Shown here piece by piece: positions 58,905 to 64,000 of a DNA stretch of 64,000 nt. This DNA comes from Modicisalibacter sp049808615 (lineage in GTDB: Bacteria; Pseudomonadota; Gammaproteobacteria; Pseudomonadales; Halomonadaceae): positions 1-64,000 of the forward strand of contig NZ_JBNCAN010000025.1 of NCBI RefSeq assembly GCF_049808615.1, in the 5' to 3' direction. The position numbers were made by a program, and so were the translations under genes. Numbering within the stretch: the first letter of the stretch is position 1; each line of letters opens with the position of its first letter. Below the pieces are notes generated by a model. The model did no database searches. It was given only the letters and a program-made list of their open reading frames with translations, and was not told where the DNA came from.

Positions 58905-60193
58905 CAACGCAGTTTTTCGAGCAACTGGTAATACCACATGCCGGCGGCCAGCAAGGTATTACCAAGCTGGTCGTTGAGGGGGATGCGCATATGCTTCACC
59001 TTGGCGAAAGTATCGAATTCCTCCAGGCTACCGCTGACGGCATTGGCCATGATCTCGCCGACGATATGCGAGGTGGCGATGCCGTGGCCTGAATAGCCCT
59101 GAGCGTAGTAGACGTTATCGGAGAGCTTGCCCAGCTGCGGGATTCGGTTGATGACGATGCCGGCCATGCCTTGCCATTGAAAGTCGATATCGACGCCCTT
59201 CAGCTGAGGAAAAGTGTGCTCAAGGCGAGGACGCAGCTCCCCGGCGATGTCCTGGGAATCGCGGCCGGAGTAGTTGGCGCCACCACCAAACAGTAAACGC
59301 TTGTCGGCGGTCAGGCGGTAGTAATCGAGCACGAAGCGAGTGTCGTAGACGGCTAGATCGTCTGGATTGATCGCCATCGCGGTGTCGTGATCCAGCGGCG
59401 CGGTGGTGACGATACCCAATGCCACCGGGAACAGCTTGCCGCTGAGCCGTTTGCGTTCGAGTCGGTGGTAGGCGTTACCCGCGAGAATCACACTATTCGC
59501 CGTGACGCGACCCTGCTCGCCGACCACGACCGGCGTGTCGCCATGCTGGATATCGATGACCGGCGAGCCTTCGAAGATCAGCGCGCCCAGGTCTGCCGCG
59601 GCGCGGGCCTCGCCTAGACACAGATTGAGCGGGTGCAGGTGCATGTTGTAATCGTTGCGGATGGCGCCGTGGTAAAGCTCGGTACCGACGACCTGCCGCA
59701 CCTCGCTGGCTTCCAGCCAGTGGACGTATTCGCCGATCGCGTGATGCTGCGATTCCTCGAAGTCCTGTTTCAGCTCCTTCACGTGGCTCGGTTTGTAGGC
59801 CGCCTGCAAATGGCCGTGCTTGAGATCGCAGGAGATTGCGTACTTCTCGACGCGCTGCTTGATGATCCGGTGGCCGCGCCAGCGCAGGTTCCAGACGAAC
59901 TCCCGGGCCTGATCGCCCAAGGTATTGCGCATCTGCTTGGTCATGGCGTCCTGACCGGACAGGCTGCCGGTGACCTGGCCGCCATTGCGTCCGCTGGCGC
60001 CCCAGCCGACCTTGTGCGCCTCGATGACGGCCACTCGATAGCCGCGTTCGGCAAGTTCCACCGCCGTAGCCACTCCAGTGAAGCCCCCACCGACGATGGC
60101 GATATCCACGCGATGATCGCCTTCCAATCGAGGATAGTCGGATTCTTCAGCGATCGTGGCGGTGTAATAGGAAGCGCAGCGTGGTTCGGGCAT
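58904..60193 (-). CDS. PuuB-like FAD-dependent amine oxidoreductase B
   Basis: A 429-residue DAO-family flavoprotein. It has DIAIVGGGFTGVATAVELAE, the GWGASGRNGGQVTGSLSGQD block, and the closing YYAQGYSGHGIATSHIVGEI. It resembles gamma-glutamylputrescine oxidoreductase and D-amino-acid-type oxidases; the exact amine substrate is not determined. It is the first gene of the minus-strand operon and its promoter region contains a 13-bp-arm palindrome (60232-60261). Confidence 0.85.
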   Translation of the reverse strand: MPEPRCASYYTATIAEESDYPRLEGDHRVDIAIVGGGFTGVATAVELAERGYRVAVIEAHKVGWGASGRNGGQVTGSLSGQDAMTKQMRNTLGDQAREFVWNLRWRGHRIIKQRVEKYAISCDLKHGHLQAAYKPSHVKELKQDFEESQHHAIGEYVHWLEASEVRQVVGTELYHGAIRNDYNMHLHPLNLCLGEARAAADLGALIFEGSPVIDIQHGDTPVVVGEQGRVTANSVILAGNAYHRLERKRLSGKLFPVALGIVTTAPLDHDTAMAINPDDLAVYDTRFVLDYYRLTADKRLLFGGGANYSGRDSQDIAGELRPRLEHTFPQLKGVDIDFQWQGMAGIVINRIPQLGKLSDNVYYAQGYSGHGIATSHIVGEIMANAVSGSLEEFDTFAKVKHMRIPLNDQLGNTLLAAGMWYYQLLEKLR

Positions 60194-60231
60194 GACGTCT
60201 CCCTGTGTGGTTTTCAGATAGTATGATTGGA

Positions 60232-60261
60232 TAGTGTGATCACATGTGTGTGATCACACTA
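60232..60261. promoter_or_regulatory. Double TGTGATCACA palindrome, candidate GntR operator
   Basis: TAGTGTGATCACA (60232-60244), spacer TGTG, then TGTGATCACACTA (60249-60261): a perfect 13-bp inverted repeat in which each arm holds the self-palindrome TGTGATCACA. It is 39 bases upstream of the oxidase B start. GntR/FCD regulators bind short palindromes of this sort (GTGATCAC-like), and such a gene is divergently placed at 60523. It could also serve CRP. Confidence 0.7.
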
Positions 60262-60354
60262 GCAGAGGCTTGCAAACGCGACAAGCGCGGATTGTCATCC
60301 ATGAGCCGCGCTAAGAGGATATTTACAAATTACTGCGCTCGACCATACTGCGTT

Positions 60355-60428
60355 GAAATCAGCCTCAAAGTGCTCATTTACAGCCCGTAAACTCGTGCGC
60401 GAGCCCGGTCCTTTTTTCGGCTGATTTC
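60355..60428. repeat. Palindromic intergenic repeat element (REP-like)
   Basis: Outer arms GAAATCAGCC (60355-60364) and GGCTGATTTC (60419-60428) are perfect inverted repeats. Between them are two smaller hairpins: TTTAC-AGCCC-GTAAA (60377-60391) and CTCG-TGCG-CGAG (60392-60403). From memory, similar sequences recur between genes in Halomonadaceae. It would form a cloverleaf-like structure but shows no tRNA features. Confidence 0.6.
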
Positions 60429-60522
60429 GCCTTGTCTAATCGTCGTTCGTGACTTTTGTAAACACCCTCTAAGATATGCTTTCAATTCAGATAGGAATGA
60501 TAGAGAGGCCGACAGCGCCAAC

Positions 60523-61182
60523 ATGACCACGCAACTGACAAGCAGGCGAGACGTTTTCTCGCCGGATACCGCCTCGACACGCTTGCATCAGGCGCTACGC
60601 ACGCGCATGTGCGAAGGCGACTTCACGCCAGGAGAGGTAATCTCGATCCGGCGTATCGCCGCGGAATACGGCACCAGCGCCATGCCGGCCCGGGAGGCCT
60701 TGCGCTGGCTTGTCACCGAAGGGGCGCTGGTGTTTTCCGATAGTCGCAAGATCATCGTACCCAAGCTGAGCCGAGAGCGTTTTGAAGAAGTGCTGTACGC
60801 GCGCAAGAACCTGGAAACCGAGGTCTCGCGCCAGGCGTTTCCCCATATCACAGCGGGCGATATCGAGGAGCTGAAACGCATCGATGAGCAGATCAACGGC
60901 GCCATCGCCCAAGGCGATATCGTTCGCTACATGCGTGGCAACTACCAGTTCCATTTCCTTATCTATCGGCTCAGTCAGTCACGCGTCTTGCTGCCGCTGA
61001 TCGAGATTCTCTGGCTGCAATACGGCCCGAGCATGCGCTATATCTGTACTCGTTGGGGCGCTTCCAGCATCGCCGACGACCATCTCCGCGAAGTGACTCA
61101 GGCGCTATCGAGCGGTGATTGTGAGGCGTTCTGCCAGGCGATCGGCGCAGATATCGAGCAGGGCATGATGCTGCTGAGTTAG
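60523..61182 (+). CDS. GntR-family transcriptional regulator (FCD domain)
   Basis: A 219-residue regulator with a GntR winged helix (TRLHQALRTRMCEGDFTPGE, then IRRIAAEYGTSAMPAREALR, WLVTEGALV) and an FCD effector domain (NLETEVSRQAFPHITAGDIE and YQFHFLIYRLSQSR, followed by a late DDHLREVTQALSSGD with the His metal ligands). It faces the amine-oxidase operon and probably represses or activates it through the palindrome at 60232-60261. The 329-base region between contains that site and a REP-like repeat. Confidence 0.88.
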   Translation: MTTQLTSRRDVFSPDTASTRLHQALRTRMCEGDFTPGEVISIRRIAAEYGTSAMPAREALRWLVTEGALVFSDSRKIIVPKLSRERFEEVLYARKNLETEVSRQAFPHITAGDIEELKRIDEQINGAIAQGDIVRYMRGNYQFHFLIYRLSQSRVLLPLIEILWLQYGPSMRYICTRWGASSIADDHLREVTQALSSGDCEAFCQAIGADIEQGMMLLS

Positions 61183-61276
61183 CGTGCCTGAAAAACGGCA
61201 GGCATCACTACTCGGGTCGTCGAACGTGCCGCGCTCCTAGTTTTTAAAACGCCCGTCGAGAGGATTTGACGATCGA

Positions 61277-62308
61277 TCAAGCGCCACGAGTGGCAGTGTA
61301 CAGGGTGTAGATCGACTGGCTGGCGGTCATCAATAGGCGGTTTCGATCTTCTCCCACGAAGCATACATTGGCGCAGACTTCCGGCAACAGTATGCGGCCG
61401 AGTAGCGTGCCTTCCGGCGAGAAGATGGCGACGCCATCGACTCCCTCGCCACCAGAAGCACTCGACCAGATATTGCCCTCCACATCGCAAGCCAGGCCAT
61501 CATAGGTTTCTTTCTGGTTCGTGACGATTTCCTTGCGATCGCTCACGCTTTTACCATCTTGCCCCAAGGTCCACCTGATGATCGCCGCGGGTTGATCGGG
61601 GAAATGCGAGGGCGCCGTATCGGAGGCATAGAACCCTTTGCCATCTGGTGTCAGCACAATGCCATTGGGTTTGTAAATCTCATCGGTGAGCAGAATGGGT
61701 TCATCGAGAGTGTCGTCGATGTAATAGATCGCCGGCTTGAGTTCGAGTTCACGCTCGCGCCCTTCGTAGTCAACGTGGGCGCCGTATCCCGGGTCGGTAA
61801 AGATGATGCCTCCCGAAGACAGCACAATCAGATCGTTGGGTGCATTGAGCGGCTTTCCTTGATAGTGGCTGGCCAGCACCGTGGTACTGCCATCCCACTC
61901 GTAGCGGAGCACGCGCGCCGGATAATGTTCGCAGGCCAGTAGACGCCCTTGATTGTCGAACGCGTTGCCGTTGGAGTGTCCGACGTGGCGACGCAACACG
62001 CTGACTTGACCGGTAGCCTCGTCCCAGCGCATCTGATTGGCCCTAGGGATGTCGCTGAACACCGCATAGCGACCGACTGCGTTCCAGGCAGGCCCTTCCA
62101 GCCACAAACCCCCCGTCCAGTGACGCTCCAGAGGGGTGTTGAAGACATAGAGCTCCTTGAAGCGCTCGTCTTCGATTTTCCATGCGTTATCGGGGTAGCG
62201 TCGCAGCGGCATGGCTTGCGAGGGAGAGTAGGCCAGCACATGTGGAGCAGAGCTGACGGCGGCCAAGGCGAGTGTTGATGAGAGGAACTGGCGGCGTCCG
62301 AGTTTCAT
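61277..62308 (-). CDS. SMP-30/gluconolactonase-family lactonase, Tat-exported
   Basis: A 343-residue protein with a twin-arginine signal (LGRRQFLSSTLALAAVSSAP). The beta-propeller shows LWLEGPAWNAVGRYAVFSDI, NGNAFDNQGRLLACEHYPAR, LNAPNDLIVLSSGGIIFTDP and YDGLACDVEGNIWSSASGGE, matching SMP-30 metal-binding loops (E, N, N, D). It would hydrolyse sugar lactones in the periplasm. ATG 62308 begins the Tat signal; the frame extends to 62398 without it. Confidence 0.85.
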   Translation of the reverse strand: MKLGRRQFLSSTLALAAVSSAPHVLAYSPSQAMPLRRYPDNAWKIEDERFKELYVFNTPLERHWTGGLWLEGPAWNAVGRYAVFSDIPRANQMRWDEATGQVSVLRRHVGHSNGNAFDNQGRLLACEHYPARVLRYEWDGSTTVLASHYQGKPLNAPNDLIVLSSGGIIFTDPGYGAHVDYEGRERELELKPAIYYIDDTLDEPILLTDEIYKPNGIVLTPDGKGFYASDTAPSHFPDQPAAIIRWTLGQDGKSVSDRKEIVTNQKETYDGLACDVEGNIWSSASGGEGVDGVAIFSPEGTLLGRILLPEVCANVCFVGEDRNRLLMTASQSIYTLYTATRGA

Positions 62309-62405
62309 TCCCAACCTCATTGGTTTGATAGCTTGTTCATAGTGGACGTGGCAAAAGAACGTCGTTAACACATAGACAATGTAGAAGCCGCGCAGCAAAA
62401 AGCCA

Positions 62406-63377
62406 TCACCCTTGGCGCTGTGTTGGAACCAGTCTCTTCTGACGTCTTGGACTCACCAAGGCAACGCCGATCGCTGCGACGGCCATGCCCACCCAGGCAA
62501 TCGGTGGCATTTCCTCATCTATCAACAACCAGGCAAGCAAGGCCGCGCAGGGCGGTACCAGATAGAATAGTGCCGAGACGCGAGAAGCTTCACCATGGCG
62601 GATCATGGCGAGCAGTAGAGTAATCGCGATCAAGGAATTGCCGATCACCAGGTAGGCGAGGGAGGCGAGCATTTCGCCGGCCCAGGTAATGTGCAGCGAG
62701 CCGAATACAATAGTGAGTGGCAATGTGGTCAGCAGCCCCGCCGTATACTGTATCGCGTTGGCCGTCACAGGATGCTGTGTCACACCGAAGCGTTTCTCGT
62801 AGAGGGTGGCCGTGGTCATGCCGAGAAGTGCACCGACCGCGCTGGCCAAGCCAAGCAGTGAAGTGGCTTCGATTGTCGAGCGGCCTAAAATGACGATGAC
62901 AGCCCCGGCCAGGCCTAGCACAAATCCTATCCAGCGTTTCAAGCCTATGAATTCGCCGACCAGCGCGGGCGCGAATAGCGCCACCAGTATCGGTTGCAGC
63001 GAGACCACCAGCGCCACCGTGCCTGCCGAAGCGCCCAGCGCGAAAGCGGTATAGCAGAACCCGAAGTAAATCGTCTGGATCAGGATGCCGACCACCGTCA
63101 GATGCAGCCAGTCGATGCGACGCTTGGGCAGCGGCGGCCGAAGCCAGAGGATCAGCGGCGCGAGTACGATCAGCACCAAGGCATAGCGCAGCGTCAGGAA
63201 GAGGATGGGATCGACATAGCTCGTGCCGATCTTGGCCACGGGAAAACCCAGTGACCACAGCAGCAGGAATAGTCCCGGCGCGACGCCTAGCCATACTGGA
63301 GTCGATAGCGGGGTGGACAGCGGCGTGCTCTCACTCGGGGCTATTCCTGTACTCGACGCTTCTTTATTCACTGACAT
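62406..63377 (-). CDS. EamA-family (DMT) exporter
   Basis: A 323-residue membrane protein with ten hydrophobic segments in two EamA repeats: ILFLTLRYALVLIVLAPLIL and SLQPILVALFAPALVGEFIG in the first, TATLYEKRFGVTQHPVTANA and LFYLVPPCAALLAWLLIDEE in the second. Substrate unknown. The N-terminal 27 residues are Ser/Thr/Pro-rich. It overlaps the DUF1127 gene by 10 bases. Confidence 0.85.
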   Translation of the reverse strand: MSVNKEASSTGIAPSESTPLSTPLSTPVWLGVAPGLFLLLWSLGFPVAKIGTSYVDPILFLTLRYALVLIVLAPLILWLRPPLPKRRIDWLHLTVVGILIQTIYFGFCYTAFALGASAGTVALVVSLQPILVALFAPALVGEFIGLKRWIGFVLGLAGAVIVILGRSTIEATSLLGLASAVGALLGMTTATLYEKRFGVTQHPVTANAIQYTAGLLTTLPLTIVFGSLHITWAGEMLASLAYLVIGNSLIAITLLLAMIRHGEASRVSALFYLVPPCAALLAWLLIDEEMPPIAWVGMAVAAIGVALVSPRRQKRLVPTQRQG

Positions 63378-63715
63378 GGATGTTGTCGATTCCCCTGACG
63401 TTGGACTCTACGGCATTGAAGTGCCCGAAAAGCATCCTTTCGCAAGGGTAGACGCGATGCCCATTCGATGTCTTCTCGGTTGTGGCCCATATCCTCGAGG
63501 ATGTGATCATCGTAATCGAGCAGGTGCAAAAAACGCTGGCGGAAGTGCCGGCGACGCAACAAGGCACGGACCCAGTTTTCCATGGCATTGATCAACCCCA
63601 TGGGCGGCATGGCGGGCATATAGAACTCGCGCATGGGCGTCCTGGATATCGGTGACTGCTGAATCGGTTGCTTCACCTCGCACTGCAGACGATCAAGCGG
63701 CTTGAGGTTGGACAT
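63368..63715 (-). CDS. DUF1127 domain protein
   Basis: A 115-residue protein whose central segment, residues about 50-95 (LLRRRHFRQRFLHLLDYDDH, ILEDMGHNREDIEWASRLPL), is a DUF1127 domain, Arg-rich and found in small stress- or phosphate-linked proteins. Flanking tails are unstructured. ATG 63715 has AGGTGTCGTC upstream. It precedes the exporter gene with a 10-base overlap. Confidence 0.8.
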   Translation of the reverse strand: MSNLKPLDRLQCEVKQPIQQSPISRTPMREFYMPAMPPMGLINAMENWVRALLRRRHFRQRFLHLLDYDDHILEDMGHNREDIEWASRLPLRKDAFRALQCRRVQRQGNRQHPCQ

Positions 63716-63844
63716 GACGACACCTCCGGTTAGCGGCCATTCATTTGAGATAGCCGCCTGTTTTGGCTTATGGAATCGAAGAGGGTCGCGACCTCGAGAA
63801 TCAGACTGGTCCAGCTTTATTGTTCAATCAAACGAAAAGAACTA

Positions 63845-63877
63845 CATTTACCTTTAAGAAAAACTGAAAGGTAAATG
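63845..63877 (+). promoter_or_regulatory. 11-bp perfect inverted repeat over the LysR ribosome binding site
   Basis: CATTTACCTTT (63845-63855) and AAAGGTAAATG (63867-63877) pair perfectly across an 11-base loop. The 3' arm contains the AAAGG ribosome binding site of the LysR gene starting at 63880. It could be an autoregulatory LysR site or an RNA hairpin that hides the ribosome site; sequence alone does not decide. Confidence 0.6.
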
Positions 63878-63879
63878 GT

Positions 63880-64000
63880 ATGACACTTCCCACTGCAGCA
63901 CCGATTCGTAACAGTGCCTTGCCGCTATTGGATACGGAGGTGTTGCGCACCTTCGTCGTGATCGCAGAAAGCGGGAGTTTCACCCGGGCTGCGCAGCAGG
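63880..64000 (+). CDS. LysR-family transcriptional regulator, N-terminal part (runs off window)
   Basis: Forty codons are visible before the window ends. They read MTLPTAAPIRNSALPLLD, then TEVLRTFVVIAESGSFTRAA. The last part is the first helix-turn-helix segment of a LysR regulator (xLRTFxxVAExGSFTRAAxx). AAAGG lies 9 bases before the ATG inside a perfect inverted repeat. Target genes are unknown; divergent neighbours are the DUF1127 protein and EamA exporter. Confidence 0.8.
   Translation, partial: MTLPTAAPIRNSALPLLDTEVLRTFVVIAESGSFTRAAQQ

Overview
The window is about 60% GC, densely coded chromosomal DNA from a gammaproteobacterium. The overall gene set fits Halomonadaceae (Halomonas-like): an Entner-Doudoroff operon under HexR, NhaC-type antiporter, YnjBCD-like transporter, formamidase operon, aryl-polyene cluster, and intergenic repeats of a type I associate with that family. 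This assignment is inferred from gene content and repeats; no rRNA or marker-gene comparison was possible. I found no tRNA, rRNA or CRISPR array.

Layout. (1) 1-2530 is a lower-GC accessory patch: the tail of an IS3-family transposase, a LysE-type exporter and a ParD/ParE pair that carry integron-type attC sites, then a BrnT/BrnA pair with a frameshift and a nonsense codon, then an antitoxin whose toxin is cut to 32 residues. (2) 2718-6473 holds a haloacid dehalogenase, a DUF302 protein, an ECF sigma/zinc anti-sigma pair, a TIGR04283-type glycosyltransferase and a YiiX-like cysteine peptidase. (3) 6644-14334 holds two exported proteins built from NPC(A) cysteine repeats, one fused to a cytochrome c domain. 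Between and beside them are a YnjBCD ABC transporter, an APH-type kinase, a His-rich unknown protein and a TIGR04282-type transferase. (4) 14324-16585 is a formamidase operon (FmdA, AmiS-type channel, FmdB). (5) 16841-25106 holds an AsmA/DUF748 protein, NfeD plus slipin, an EamA exporter, a SulP transporter, a double-domain universal stress protein and RidA.

(6) 25103-41323 is one long minus-strand run with overlapping genes: an aryl-polyene (xanthomonadin/flexirubin-like) pigment cluster. It has ACP, ketosynthase, chain-length-factor-like protein, ketoreductase, two dehydratase domains (one fused to the starter-unit ligase), an ammonia-lyase to make a cinnamate-type starter, acyltransferases, a glycosyltransferase, an MMPL exporter, two LolA-like proteins, a DUF3261 lipoprotein and a flavoprotein carrying a WxWxIP halogenase-like motif. 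(7) 41440-45376 is hexR divergent from zwf-pgl-eda. (8) 45400-53764 holds assorted housekeeping and unknown genes, including two patatin-like lipases around a PhoH ATPase, and a 655-residue unknown protein with a possible Cys-His-Asn triad. (9) 53934-54479 is an AT-rich PIN-like gene. (10) 54807-61182 is a probable (acetyl)polyamine catabolic operon: two PuuB-like oxidases, an NhaC-family transporter and an acetylpolyamine-amidohydrolase-like enzyme, facing a GntR/FCD regulator across a strong double palindrome. (11) 61277-64000 holds an SMP-30 lactonase, an EamA exporter, a DUF1127 protein and the start of a LysR regulator with an 11-bp inverted repeat over its ribosome binding site.
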